DNA of 64,000 nucleotides from Oleiagrimonas sp963821885 (GCA_963821885.1 CAWGFN010000001.1:434001-498000), one strand, 5' to 3'. Shown: positions 1 to 10,842, counted from the stretch's first letter. A program made the numbers and translations. The notes: generated from the letters alone by a model not told the origin.

Positions 1-912
1 CTCGAACAGCTTGTGCTTCTGGCGTGCGTTGACCGCCTCGACCGCACCCAGCAGCGTGGCGGTGTAGTCATGGGCGCGCGCCGTGCGCTCCAGCGCCTGC
101 ACGTCCTTGGGGAAGCACGAACCGCCGTAGCCGGCGCCCGGGTAGATGAAATGGAACCCGATGCGCGGGTCCGAACCGATGCCCAGGCGCACCTGTTCGA
201 CGTCGGCGCCGACGCGCTCGGCGATGTTGGCGATCTCGTTCATGAAGCTGATCTTGGTCGCCAGCATGGCGTTGGCGGCGTACTTGGTCAGCTCGGCCGA
301 GCGCACGTCCATCACCACCATGCGCTCGTGGTTGCGGTTGAACGGCGCGTACAGCTTGCGCAGCTGGCCGGTGGCGCGATCGCTGGAACTGCCGATGACG
401 ATGCGATCCGGACGCATGCAATCGTTGACCGCATCGCCTTCCTTGAGGAATTCCGGATTGGACACGACGTCGAAGTCGACCTTCGCGGCGCGCTCGTCCA
501 GCGCCGCGCGGAGGGTGTCGCGCACGCGATCGGCGGTGCCCACCGGCACCGTGGACTTGTCCACCACCACCGCGTAGTGGTCCAGGTGCCGGCCGATGGT
601 CGAGGCCACCTCCAGCACGTAGCGCAGGTCGGCGCTGCCGTCCTCGTCGGGCGGCGTGCCGACGGCGATGAAGATCACCTCGCCATGGGCGATGGCCGGC
701 GCCGGGTCGGTGGTGAACTTCAGCCGCCCGCTGTCGTGATTGCGCTTGACCATCGGCTCCAGGCCGGGCTCGTAGATCGGAATCACGCCGCGGTCCAGGC
801 CAGCGACCTTGTCGGCGTCGACGTCGACGCAGACCACGTGGTTGCCCATTTCGGCAAGACAGGTACCCGTCACCAGGCCCACATAGCCGGTGCCGAAGAT
901 CGTCACATTCAT
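1..912 (-). CDS. ugd: UDP-glucose 6-dehydrogenase, 3' end outside window
   Basis: Oxidises UDP-glucose to UDP-glucuronate with two NAD+, feeding exopolysaccharide or LPS sugar synthesis in the cytoplasm. The first 304 residues are visible. An N-terminal Rossmann motif (GTGYVGLVTG) follows MNVTIF, and the catalytic cysteine motif GGSCFPKD lies near the cut end. Family members are about 440-460 residues, so roughly the last third (UDP-binding domain) lies beyond position 1. The start ATG at 912 begins exactly at the canonical MNVTIFGTGYVG N-terminus. No strong Shine-Dalgarno is seen. Confidence 0.95.
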   Translation of the reverse strand, partial: MNVTIFGTGYVGLVTGTCLAEMGNHVVCVDVDADKVAGLDRGVIPIYEPGLEPMVKRNHDSGRLKFTTDPAPAIAHGEVIFIAVGTPPDEDGSADLRYVLEVASTIGRHLDHYAVVVDKSTVPVGTADRVRDTLRAALDERAAKVDFDVVSNPEFLKEGDAVNDCMRPDRIVIGSSSDRATGQLRKLYAPFNRNHERMVVMDVRSAELTKYAANAMLATKISFMNEIANIAERVGADVEQVRLGIGSDPRIGFHFIYPGAGYGGSCFPKDVQALERTARAHDYTATLLGAVEAVNARQKHKLFE

Positions 913-1000
913 GAGGAGTGCTTATCCCGATCGAAGATACTGGCCGCCCATTGTAGGCAGCCCGGGCACGCGAGGCCAGTTCGCGGATCGCATGTGCAAA

Positions 1001-1032
1001 AGAAAACGGGGCGCGGCCTAGCCGCACCCCGT
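1001..1032 (-). terminator. Rho-independent terminator after the FKBP gene
   Basis: ACGGGG-c-GCGGC pairs with GCCGC-a-CCCCGT around a CTA loop. Read on the minus strand it is followed by a T-rich tract (TTTTCTTTT), and it lies 29 bases past the stop of the FKBP gene. Confidence 0.7.
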
Positions 1033-1060
1033 CTCCGGCAACCTTCCCCGTGAGGGTGGA

Positions 1061-1870
1061 TCAGTTGCCGCCGTCGCTGCTGCCACCGCTATCGGGCGCG
1101 GGCGGCGTGGTCTTGTCCAGCTTGACGTCGAAGATCAGCACCGCGCTCGGCGGGAAGCCGCGGCTGGGCTTCTCGCCATAGCCCAGCTCGGGCGGAATGA
1201 ACAGCTTGTAGTGCCCGCCAACCTGCATCAGCTCCAGGCCCTCGCGGAAGCCCGGGATCACGCGCGACAGCGGAATCGGCCGGCTCTGGCCCTCCGGGCT
1301 CCTGTCGAACAGCTTGCCATCGACCAGGGTGCCCTTGTACTCGACATCGACCGTGTCGTCCGGACCCGGATGGGCGCCGGTGCCACGCTTGATCACTTCG
1401 TACTGCAGGCCCGAGGAGGTGACCTTCACGCCCGGCTTCTTGCGATTCTTCTCCAGGAACACGCGGCTTTCGCGCTTGTTCTTCGCCGCCTGGGCCTTGT
1501 ACTCGGCCTCCATCTTGGCGCGGATCTTGGTGACGAATGCGTCATTGATCTGCTTGGACTGCTCCGGCGTGAACTTCGAGTCCTTGCCGGCCAGGCCGTC
1601 GTGGAAGGCCTGCTCGAGCACCTTCAGGTTCAGCTCGCTGCGCACGTAGGTCGGCAGCTGCTGGGCCATGTTCATGCCCAGCACGTAGCTGGCGTCATTC
1701 TTGTTGACCGGCTTGGGCGCAGGCGCCTTGACATGCGGAACGCCGGTCGGCGGCGGCGTCGTCGGGACCTGTCCGCTCTTGCCGGACGCCGGCGCAGCCA
1801 GGCTGCTCGCGGAGAACACCAGCGCGGCAGCGGCCAGGGCCGGTAGCGCGTAACGCGAAAACTGCTTCAT
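1061..1870 (-). CDS. FKBP-type peptidyl-prolyl isomerase, exported (FkpA/Mip-like)
   Basis: Catalyses cis-trans isomerisation of Xaa-Pro bonds and probably acts as a periplasmic folding helper. The 269-residue product has a signal peptide (residues 1 to about 26), a helical FKBP_N dimerisation region at about 58-155 and an FKBP_C domain at about 165-255. The FKBP_C signatures include VDVEYKGTL, the VIPGF motif and ELGYGE. A Gly/Ser-rich tail follows, and a Pro-rich linker sits after the signal peptide. It is a single-gene unit with its own terminator at 1001-1032. FkpA/Mip architecture is clear, but the exact orthologue cannot be fixed. Confidence 0.92.
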   Translation of the reverse strand: MKQFSRYALPALAAAALVFSASSLAAPASGKSGQVPTTPPPTGVPHVKAPAPKPVNKNDASYVLGMNMAQQLPTYVRSELNLKVLEQAFHDGLAGKDSKFTPEQSKQINDAFVTKIRAKMEAEYKAQAAKNKRESRVFLEKNRKKPGVKVTSSGLQYEVIKRGTGAHPGPDDTVDVEYKGTLVDGKLFDRSPEGQSRPIPLSRVIPGFREGLELMQVGGHYKLFIPPELGYGEKPSRGFPPSAVLIFDVKLDKTTPPAPDSGGSSDGGN

Positions 1871-2041
1871 TCCTCACTCCCTCTTTGGATGTATGAGCCG
1901 GCATGTTCGGGATCGAAGCGCCCCGATACGCACAGGACCGGCATTGTGCCGAGGCCCGCCTCGGCTTGGCAACGGCAAGGGCCTTGGACAGAAGCCGGGC
2001 GTTAAGGTTCCGTCAAAACCCGCTTGCGTCGCGAGTAATAT

Positions 2042-3844
2042 TCAACTTGAAGTATTTTCTTCAGATGACTGTTTTGAATCATCTTTATTCGCCAATAACG
2101 ATGTCGACCCATCGTCCAGCGTCTGTTTGAGCGTGGCCTGCAGGCGCGCGTGCAGCTTGACCAGGCCACGCCACAGCACCAGCGCCACCAGCGCGCCCAG
2201 GCCCAGCAGGGTCAGGACCACGCCACGCGACGGCAGGATGGTCGAGCCCAGCGCGACCACCAGCAGCGCCAGCCCGATCAGCGTCAGCAGCGGGATCACC
2301 CGCGCCAGCACGTTGCGGATGGCCCAGGTGTACTGACCGGCGAACCGTTCGCGGATGCCCAGCTCGGCCAGCAGCATACCCAGCGCGCCGGACTTGCGAT
2401 ACACCGCGATCAGCATCGGCAACGACAGGAACAGCGCGCAGGCCCAGATCAGCGAGTGCCTGAGATCGCGCTCGATGCCGAAGCGCGAGAAGAACTGCCA
2501 GTTGTGCGCGTTGACGTAGGCGCCGATCACGAACAGCGTCACCACCAGCGCGATGTTGACCCCGATGTGCCACAGGAAACGACGAAGCATCGCCGCGATC
2601 ACCGCGTTGTCGTCCACCGGGCGCAGGTTGGCCAGCCACTCGCTGTAGCTGCGCGCCAGGCTTCGCGCCGGTCGCGGCACCAGCCAGGCCACGCCATCGA
2701 CGATGCGGTCGGCCGAACGCACCAGGTACGGCGACATCGCCATGCACAACACCGAGACCGCCACCGCCACCGGATAGATGAAGTCGCTGACCACCCCCAG
2801 CGACACGCCCAGCGTGGCCATCACGAACGAGAACTCGCCGATCTGCGCCATGCTCAGGCCGGTGCGCATCGAGGTGCGCGCGTCATGGCCGGTCAGGAAC
2901 ACGCCCAGGCTCACCGCGAAGGTCTTGCCCACCAGCACCACCGCGGCGATCGCCAGCGCCGGCAGCAGGTAGTGATAAAGCATGGCCGGATCGATCTTCA
3001 GGCCGATGGCGACGAAGAACAGCGCCGCGAACATGTCGCGCAAGGGTTCGACCAGATGCACCACCCGGCCCGCGCTGCGCGACTCGGCCACCACCGCGCC
3101 GGCCAGGAACGCGCCCAGCGCCATGCTGAAACCCAGGCTCGCGGCCAGCAGGCAGGCGCCGAAGCAGATGCCCAGCACGCAGATCAGCAGCACCTCGTCG
3201 CGGCCGTAGCCGGCCACGTGGTCGATCAGGCGCGGCAGCAACAGCAGGCCCAGGACCAGGCCGACCACCACGAACAGGCCCAGGTGCCAGATCACGCTGA
3301 AGGCGTCGTCGGCCACGGTGCCGCCCAGCGACACCGCGGTGAGCACGGTCAGCAGCACCACCGCCATCACGTCCTCGGCCACCAGCACGCCGACCACCAG
3401 CCGCGCGAAGGGCTGGTGCCGCAGGCCGCCCTCGGCCAGGATGCGCGAGGCCACCATGGTCGAGGACAGCGCCACGATGGCGCCCAGGAACAGCGCGTCG
3501 ATGCGCGTCCAGCCCATCATCTCGCCCAGCGAGTAGCCGAACCACAGCATCAGCCCGACCTCGGCCACCGCCGCCAGCAGCACGCCGGCGCCGACGCTGC
3601 GCAGCTTGCGCACGCTGAACTCCAGGCCCAGCGTGAACATCAGCAGCACCACGCCGAGGTTGGAGATGTCGTTGATGGTGCGCGGATCGGCCACCAGCGT
3701 GCCCGGCGTGTGCGGGCCGATCAGCACGCCGACCAGGATGTAGCCCAGCAGCGCGGGCTGGCGCAGGCGGTGGAACACCAGCACCGCGGCGCCGGCCACC
3801 AGCATCACCACCGCCAGGTCACGGACGAAGCCGATATCGTGCAT
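2042..3844 (-). CDS. Kef/CPA2-type cation:proton antiporter with extra C-terminal membrane domain
   Basis: Inner-membrane monovalent cation/H+ exchange (CPA2 family). The first ~380 of 600 residues form the Na_H_Exchanger domain, with VLLMFTLGLEFS, AEDVMAVVLL and MAQIGEFSFVMA resembling KefB/YbaL helices. Usual KefB/YbaL proteins continue into a cytoplasmic TrkA_N/RCK domain. Here no GxGxxG nucleotide-binding motif is seen. Instead at least four more hydrophobic segments (about 425-570) and a short polar tail are present. ATG 3844 is chosen because AAGGAG lies 6 bases upstream and the protein then starts with MHDIGFVRDLAVV as in homologues. It is transcribed away from the tRNA operon. Confidence 0.88.
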   Translation of the reverse strand: MHDIGFVRDLAVVMLVAGAAVLVFHRLRQPALLGYILVGVLIGPHTPGTLVADPRTINDISNLGVVLLMFTLGLEFSVRKLRSVGAGVLLAAVAEVGLMLWFGYSLGEMMGWTRIDALFLGAIVALSSTMVASRILAEGGLRHQPFARLVVGVLVAEDVMAVVLLTVLTAVSLGGTVADDAFSVIWHLGLFVVVGLVLGLLLLPRLIDHVAGYGRDEVLLICVLGICFGACLLAASLGFSMALGAFLAGAVVAESRSAGRVVHLVEPLRDMFAALFFVAIGLKIDPAMLYHYLLPALAIAAVVLVGKTFAVSLGVFLTGHDARTSMRTGLSMAQIGEFSFVMATLGVSLGVVSDFIYPVAVAVSVLCMAMSPYLVRSADRIVDGVAWLVPRPARSLARSYSEWLANLRPVDDNAVIAAMLRRFLWHIGVNIALVVTLFVIGAYVNAHNWQFFSRFGIERDLRHSLIWACALFLSLPMLIAVYRKSGALGMLLAELGIRERFAGQYTWAIRNVLARVIPLLTLIGLALLVVALGSTILPSRGVVLTLLGLGALVALVLWRGLVKLHARLQATLKQTLDDGSTSLLANKDDSKQSSEENTSS

Positions 3845-3933
3845 GCATGCTCCTTGGTGCGTGCCCGGCAGTATGCCGCATGCCCCGCGCACCCACCGGC
3901 GGAAAATAATTTCCATCGCCTGCATGAAAACGC

Positions 3934-3962
3934 TTGACGAGTGCAGACGCGGTCACTATTCT
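3934..3962 (+). promoter_or_regulatory. Sigma-70 type promoter of the tRNA operon
   Basis: TTGACG (3934-3939), a 17-base spacer and TATTCT (3957-3962), about 18 bases before the first tRNA. Spacing and both hexamers match a strong housekeeping promoter. Confidence 0.75.
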
Positions 3963-3979
3963 TTCGCGCTTCCAGCGGC

Positions 3980-4055
<76 letters not shown>

Positions 4056-4062
4056 CCCCAAC

Positions 4063-4138
4063 GTCCCCATCGTCTAGAGGCCTAGGACATCGCCCTTTCA
4101 CGGCGACGACAGGGGTTCGAATCCCCTTGGGGACGCCA
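4063..4138 (+). tRNA. tRNA-Glu (anticodon TTC)
   Basis: Acceptor GTCCCCA/TGGGGAC, anticodon stem TCGCC/GGCGA with loop CTTTCAC (anticodon TTC), T loop TTCGAAT and encoded CCA. It lies 7 bases after tRNA-Ala. Confidence 0.97.
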
Positions 4139-4173
4139 TCCCGCAAGGGTTGGGAAAGCTGGAAACACAACGC

Positions 4174-4250
4174 GGAGCGGTAGTTCAGTTGGTTAGAATG
4201 CTGGCCTGTCACGCCGGAGGTCGCGGGTTCGAGTCCCGTCCGCTCCGCCA
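4174..4250 (+). tRNA. tRNA-Asp (anticodon GTC)
   Basis: Acceptor GGAGCGG/CCGCTCC, anticodon stem CTGGC/GCCGG with loop CTGTCAC (anticodon GTC), T loop TTCGAGT and encoded CCA. Last gene of the Ala-Glu-Asp operon, followed directly by a terminator. Confidence 0.97.
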
Positions 4251-4258
4251 CTATTGAA

Positions 4259-4292
4259 AGAAAAAGCCCGCCTCGCGCGGGCTTTTTCTTTG
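4259..4292 (+). terminator. Terminator of the tRNA operon
   Basis: AGCCCGC-ctc-GCGCGGGCT hairpin flanked by an A run and followed by TTTTTCTTTG, 10 bases after tRNA-Asp. Confidence 0.9.
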
Positions 4293-4352
4293 CCCGACGC
4301 CCACAACGCCGGCACGACCGACCGTCCGGGATCGCCGCAAGGATGGCGTGCG

Positions 4353-4475
4353 CAACGTAGCAACGCAGCCCGGATAAGCAACGCGCATCCGGGACGGAAC
4401 GCAACGCGACCCATCGCTCACCGAAGATCGAAGCCGGCCCCGGATGCGGCCTGCGGCCTTGTCCGGGCTACCGTT
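4353..4475. repeat. REP/BIME-like inverted repeat pair, copy 1
   Basis: The left unit GCCCGGATAAGC...GCATCCGGGAC (about 4367-4394) faces an inverted unit CCCCGGATGCGG...TCCGGGCTAC (4438-4472). The same two units, in the same head-to-head arrangement, recur at 46048-46151. Both copies lie between genes. Confidence 0.75.
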
Positions 4476-4491
4476 GACGGGTGACGACCGC

Positions 4492-4977
4492 TCAGCCGCA
4501 GCGCAGGCGCACCGGCTCGTCGATGCGCTCCAGGGTGCCGATGGAATGGCCCTGCTCGCCCAGGTACTCCAGCCAGCGGTTGAGGAAGCTGTTCATGCGC
4601 AGGCGGTGCTGCATCACGGTGCGCGCCTCGGGGAACGGGCCCAGCACCTGCCACAGATGGCGGCCGGGCTCGCAGTGCCAGGCCTCGGCCTGGCGCGCGT
4701 CGGTGTACACGCGCACCTGCGCCGAGGGCGTGGGCAGGCCGGTGTTGATGTCGACGAAGCCGTAGCTGAGGTCCAGCTCCAGCGTGTAGCGGTGCGTCTC
4801 CAGCACGTGCAGGTGCACCTCGATGCCGTCGCCCGGATCGGACACGTAGTGCCCCGGCGACAACCGATGCGGCGCGAACAGCCGCGCCAGGCGCAGGTAG
4901 TTCTCCCCGTACAGCGCCATCAGATAGCCGAATCGGCTGGGCAGCACGCTTGCGGGGCGGTCGAGAATCTCGCTCAT
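4492..4977 (-). CDS. DUF1249 family protein (YqiB-like)
   Basis: 161-residue soluble protein of unknown biochemical role. The opening segment with FGYLMALYGENYLRL and the central HVLETHRYTLELDLSYGF are typical of DUF1249, which includes E. coli YqiB. There is no signal peptide or membrane segment. It ends 15 bases inside the repeat-flanked gap after the tRNAs, and its 5' end lies just downstream of ppsR on the same strand (52-base gap), so co-transcription is possible. Confidence 0.85.
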   Translation of the reverse strand: MSEILDRPASVLPSRFGYLMALYGENYLRLARLFAPHRLSPGHYVSDPGDGIEVHLHVLETHRYTLELDLSYGFVDINTGLPTPSAQVRVYTDARQAEAWHCEPGRHLWQVLGPFPEARTVMQHRLRMNSFLNRWLEYLGEQGHSIGTLERIDEPVRLRCG

Positions 4978-5029
4978 GGCCCGATGCTAGCATCGCCGCC
5001 GCATCGCGCGACACCGTACGGATGCCGGT

Positions 5030-5845
5030 TCAGAAACTGTCGCGTTCGATGCCCAGATGGCTCAGGATGCGCGAGGCGATCTCCTCGATCGACAGGTGCG
5101 TGGTGTTGATCTGCGGGATGTTCTCGCTGCGAAACAGCTTGGCCGCGCGAGTCAGCTCCCAGCGGGCCTGCTCGGCGCTGGCATAGCGGCTGTTGGGGCG
5201 GCGCTCGGCGCGGATCTGCGCCAGGCGCTCGGCGTCGATGTCCAGGCCGAACAGGCGCGTCTTGTTGCGCCGCAGGCACTCGGGCAGGTGCTCGCGCTCC
5301 AGGTCTTCCTCGGTCAGCGGGTAGTTGGCCGCCTTCACGCCGTACTGCAGCGCCATGTACAGGCAGGTCGGCGTCTTGCCCGAGCGCGACACGCCGACCA
5401 GGATCACGTCGGCCTCGTCCAGCTTGGTGCTCATGCCGTCGTCGTGGTTGAGCGCGTAGTTGGTGGCGCCGATGCGGCGGTCGTAGCGGCCGGGGTCGAC
5501 CACGCCGTGCGAGCGGTTCACCGCGCCCGAGCGCTTGGCGCCCAGCTCGCGCTCGAGCTGGCCCATGAACGGCGCGAACAGGTCGATCATCAGCGCGCCG
5601 GAATCGGCCACCACGTCGCACAGCGCCTGGTCGGCCATGGTGTTGACCACGATCGGCCGCTCGCCGGTGCGCGCGTACACGCCCTTGATGCGCAGCGCGG
5701 CGTCGGCGGCCTTCTCGGCGTTGTCCACGAACGGCAGGCGGTGGGCGTCGAACTCGATGCCGTCGAACTGGGCCAGGATCGAATGGCCGATGGTCTCGGC
5801 GGTGATGCCGGTGGAGTCGGAAATGTAGAACACCGTGCGACGCAT
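5030..5845 (-). CDS. ppsR: PEP synthase regulatory protein (kinase/pyrophosphorylase)
   Basis: Bifunctional enzyme that inactivates PEP synthase by ADP-dependent threonine phosphorylation and reactivates it by phosphate-dependent dephosphorylation. The 271-residue product starts MRRTVFYISDSTGIT, typical of the family. It carries the P-loop GVSRSGKTPT near residue 150 and ends with the conserved INTTHLSIEEIASRI stretch. The ATG at 5845 gives the canonical N-terminus. It is divergent from ppsA across 166 bases, the common partner arrangement. Confidence 0.95.
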   Translation of the reverse strand: MRRTVFYISDSTGITAETIGHSILAQFDGIEFDAHRLPFVDNAEKAADAALRIKGVYARTGERPIVVNTMADQALCDVVADSGALMIDLFAPFMGQLERELGAKRSGAVNRSHGVVDPGRYDRRIGATNYALNHDDGMSTKLDEADVILVGVSRSGKTPTCLYMALQYGVKAANYPLTEEDLEREHLPECLRRNKTRLFGLDIDAERLAQIRAERRPNSRYASAEQARWELTRAAKLFRSENIPQINTTHLSIEEIASRILSHLGIERDSF

Positions 5846-6011
5846 GCGGGTGAAGCTCCGGAAAAGGCTGTCCGGCCAGTCTACCCGAGCGGCCCGTGCC
5901 CGGACCCGGCCTGAACGCGCCCCGCGGGCAACCTTGTTGATCCGTGCCCGGCAGGCGACAATATGCGACCTCACCTGACGCTTCGCCCGTCCACTCAAGG
6001 GAGCTCCCGTT
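5846..6011. promoter_or_regulatory. Divergent ppsR/ppsA promoter region
   Basis: A 166-base gap between divergent starts must hold both promoters. The ppsA ribosome site AAGGGAG (5997-6003) sits 8 bases before its TTG start. No clear operator palindrome is visible. Confidence 0.5.
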
Positions 6012-8387
<2,376 letters not shown>

Positions 8388-8403
8388 AGCATTTGCCCTA
8401 AGT

Positions 8404-8437
8404 TGTTGAAAAAGCGGGCTTCGGCCCGCTTTTTTGT
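8404..8437 (+). terminator. Terminator of ppsA
   Basis: AAAAAGCGGGC-ttcg-GCCCGCTTTTTTG, a strong hairpin with a UUCG-type loop and T run, about 20 bases after the ppsA stop. The stretch 8438-8708 before the next gene shows nothing else recognisable. Confidence 0.92.
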
Positions 8438-8708
8438 TGCCTGCATGCCACCCGTCAACCTGCGCGTTTGTAGGAATCCCCTGATTGCAGCGTGCATTCA
8501 CGAGAGAGATACTCAAGGCGTTCCGCCCTTCTGTCGGGATCAGGGGATCACATTGCGACAGGATTGGGCGAAGCTCTGCGCATGCCGCGGAGGGAGGGGC
8601 AATCATGAAAACGGCACACTTCTAGCTGGAGTCAGTGACCACAATGCTTTGTGGTCAGGCTTCGTGATGCCTCAGGCTTATGAACCCATAAGGTCCAAGG
8701 AGGAAGTT

Positions 8709-8843
8709 ATGTCAACCACAGGTGAGAAACCGGGCAAGGGAACCTATACATGCACAAATTGCGGTGAACGTGTGCATCTGGACGACGACACCGACACGCT
8801 GCCACCCTGCCCTCGTTGTAGTGAAACGAACTACAGCCCTTGA
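8709..8843 (+). CDS. Small zinc-ribbon protein
   Basis: 44-residue protein with CTNCG and CPRCS separated by about 17 residues, a four-cysteine zinc-ribbon/rubredoxin-like knuckle. Similar tiny zinc-ribbon proteins exist across Gammaproteobacteria, but their role is unknown. ATG 8709 is chosen because a perfect AAGGAGG lies 5 bases upstream; upstream in-frame codons have no ribosome site. It marks the edge of the accessory islet. Confidence 0.75.
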   Translation: MSTTGEKPGKGTYTCTNCGERVHLDDDTDTLPPCPRCSETNYSP

Positions 8844-8855
8844 TACGCTCTAATT

Positions 8856-8908
8856 GAATGGGGTCAAAGGCGTGCATCCAAATGTGATAAATGACTCTGA
8901 CCCCATTC
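8856..8908. repeat. Inverted repeat at islet boundary (GGGGTCA core)
   Basis: Perfect 11-base arms GAATGGGGTCA (8856-8866) and TGACCCCATTC (8898-8908) enclose 31 bases. Read on the minus strand the right arm begins GAATGGGGTCAGAGTC, sharing the GGGTCAGAG core of the repeats at 10.66-12.12 kb. Confidence 0.7.
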
Positions 8909-9095
8909 TTTTGAATCGTCACTCTTGCCACGGCAAGAATTTAGGTCCACGGCGCAACAAGTGCGAAAATCCAGCTTAAAAGTGAACTTGGAATCGTTTT
9001 CGACATCGATACCCGCCACGAACAGCGTGTAATTTCAACACAAAGAAGAGCTTAGATTAGAGTCCAACTAAATTTTGCAGAACAGGGATAGTAAA

Positions 9096-9764
9096 ATGTC
9101 ATATTTAAATGTTGTTTTTTTTGGTTGTAACTATAACGATAAAAAGATCAAATCGCAGTTTGACAGCTTAAAGAAAAGGCTAGAGGCAGACACCCCCCTC
9201 TCCTGCATCGTAATCAATAAACGTAAAGGGAAACCAGCAAGAGACATCTGGCAAGACATAAAAGATCATATCGAAAGCTCTTCAGCCTGCTTATTCGACA
9301 CAACAGGCTTCAGGCCAAATGTTGTTTTAGAACTCGGGTACGCTCTATCGATTAAAGCTGAGGAACAAGTATATATCACATTCAGAAAAAGAAAAAACCA
9401 GGGTAAAATACCTCAATGGCTTCTTTCTGACATTGGACATTTAAACAGGCATGAATATATAGCCATCGCCGATCTTGAGGCTTTCATGCGCCAACAATTA
9501 TCATTAATACCGTATATGAGCTGCATGCATGAATTTGAAAGGCATTGCGATGAAGCTAATACGTCGGACAAATATTTTTCATATGGTCTTTTGATATTGC
9601 AAAAGATACGCGACGAAGGACCTAAATCAGAACAACAAATAAAAGGATTATTAAGAGGATCTAATTGCAGAATAACAACTATGACCAACCTTCTAAAAAA
9701 ATTCAAACTCTTGAAGCGAGCGAAAGGACCAAATGGCAAATACAGCATTCCAGAAGATAAATAA
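9096..9764 (+). CDS. TIR-like / deoxyribosyltransferase-fold protein with C-terminal winged helix
   Basis: 222 residues in strongly AT-rich sequence unlike its neighbours, suggesting transfer. Residues ~3-130 look like a TIR-like or nucleoside-deoxyribosyltransferase-like Rossmann domain. VVFFGCNYND opens the domain, and FDTTGFRPNVVLELGYAL contains the Glu that is catalytic in related folds. Residues ~155-222 resemble a winged helix (LILQKIRDEGPKSEQQIKGL, ending in a G-K-Y wing). Many TIR-like NADases act in anti-phage defence, but function here is inference. ATG 9096 with AGGGAT upstream is preferred over an in-frame TTG at 9075. Confidence 0.7.
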   Translation: MSYLNVVFFGCNYNDKKIKSQFDSLKKRLEADTPLSCIVINKRKGKPARDIWQDIKDHIESSSACLFDTTGFRPNVVLELGYALSIKAEEQVYITFRKRKNQGKIPQWLLSDIGHLNRHEYIAIADLEAFMRQQLSLIPYMSCMHEFERHCDEANTSDKYFSYGLLILQKIRDEGPKSEQQIKGLLRGSNCRITTMTNLLKKFKLLKRAKGPNGKYSIPEDK

Positions 9765-9990
9765 TCGGAAAAGAGGAAAGTAATCAGGATGAACCAACTG
9801 AGTCAGTCCCCTTACAGCTGGATTCCCAAACCGCAAAAATATATTGTTTTTCCGTGTGCGGCATTTGTTAATTTACTTTCAACAGCAGAAAATGAATAGG
9901 AACCTCAATATAAAACAGAGCCAGGTTCGCTTGCGGGTGTTTGAAATTTTCGAATAGTGCACCCGCCACTGTTATCGTAACGCATGCTTA

Positions 9991-10000
9991 CCCCCCCCCC
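9991..10000 (+). repeat. C10 homopolymer immediately upstream of the Shine-Dalgarno
   Basis: Ten consecutive C residues abut the GGAGG ribosome site of the two-TM gene and lie inside the leader that starts at ATG 9984. Such tracts are slippage-prone. Confidence 0.85.
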
Positions 10001-10010
10001 GGAGGTCGCA

Positions 10011-10646
10011 ATGAATCGCGTAGGTTACTTTTCTGGAATTGTGTTTGGATTGATAATTTTAATCGGTCTTCCTATCTGTATTTATTATATGCTACGCATG
10101 ACGTGGCATGCGCTCAATGTTACAAACCCTAACCTAGCGATTGCACTTATAACTGGCGCAACAACAATTATCGCATCAACAACTGCCGTAATGATAGGTA
10201 GATACTACGAGAGAAAACGAGATATTGAAGCGCACTTCCGTACAACAAAAATCGCTATGTATGAGGAATTTATCGAAGAATTTATGAGCGTTTTTGATGG
10301 ATCTGAGAAATCGGCAGGAAATAGCGATAAAGACCTAGCCTCTTTTATAAGAGTTTGGCAAAGAAAAATGCTACTAAAAGCCGGATCAAAAGTCTTAAAA
10401 TCATATTTTGAATGGATGACAAAAGTAAAAACAAACCCCGACTCTGCCGAAACTTTCTTTGCAATGGATAACTTTTTTCGTGAATTAAGAAAAGATGTAG
10501 GTCAGTCATCATCTGGATTAGAAAAAGGAGCATTCACACACTTAATCCTCAAGAACGCTAGCATTTTCCTAACTCTAGCAAAGAAAAACCCTAACATAAC
10601 TTTAACCGAACTCGCCGATATTGAGCACACACTTGGCTTATCCTGA
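10011..10646 (+). CDS. Two-TM membrane protein of unknown function, AT-rich
   Basis: 211 residues. Two hydrophobic helices (about 5-30 and 44-65) are followed by a basic RYYERKRDIEAHFR boundary and a ~140-residue helical cytoplasmic domain with the signature LRKDVGQSSSGLEKG. This resembles a widespread uncharacterised family in which a helix after an ERKREIE-type boundary precedes a YEEFIEE segment. ATG 10011 has a perfect GGAGG at 10001-10005. An in-frame ATG at 9984 reads across the C10 tract (MLTPPPEVA before the main start). Base composition matches the TIR-like gene upstream, so the two may have arrived together. Confidence 0.75.
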   Translation: MNRVGYFSGIVFGLIILIGLPICIYYMLRMTWHALNVTNPNLAIALITGATTIIASTTAVMIGRYYERKRDIEAHFRTTKIAMYEEFIEEFMSVFDGSEKSAGNSDKDLASFIRVWQRKMLLKAGSKVLKSYFEWMTKVKTNPDSAETFFAMDNFFRELRKDVGQSSSGLEKGAFTHLILKNASIFLTLAKKNPNITLTELADIEHTLGLS

Positions 10647-10656
10647 AAAAAAGGTG

Positions 10657-10842
10657 TCAGGGACAACTAACCGGGTGACAACTAACCGGGTCAGAACCCC
10701 TTACCAACTAACCGGACAACTAACCGGGTCCAACTAACCGGGTCAGAGCCCCTTTCAGTTGTTTGAACTATCCAAAATACAAAAAAAACTAACCGGGTCA
10801 GAGCCCCTTTCAGTTGTTTGAACTATCCAAAATACAAAAAAG
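10657..10842 (+). repeat. Tandem array of GGGTCAGAG-type repeats
   Basis: Starting 11 bases after a stop codon, four short units (CAACTAACCGG plus variants, about 10663-10730) precede two nearly identical ~54-base units (10731-10787 and 10788-10841). Each long unit contains CAACTAACCGGGTCAGAG, then CCCC and CAGTTGTTTGAACTATCC, and ends in an A run. CAACT and AGTTG, plus GGG and CCC, can pair into an imperfect hairpin. Confidence 0.85.

Noticed and set aside
2150..3937. 595-codon plus-strand frame rich in Gln/His/Arg opposite the Kef-like gene
   Set aside because: Antisense shadow of a GC-rich gene; composition is unlike any protein family and there is no start context.
10657..10842. Possible CRISPR array
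   Set aside because: Repeats are tandem or nested without unique spacers of constant length, and no cas gene is in the window.
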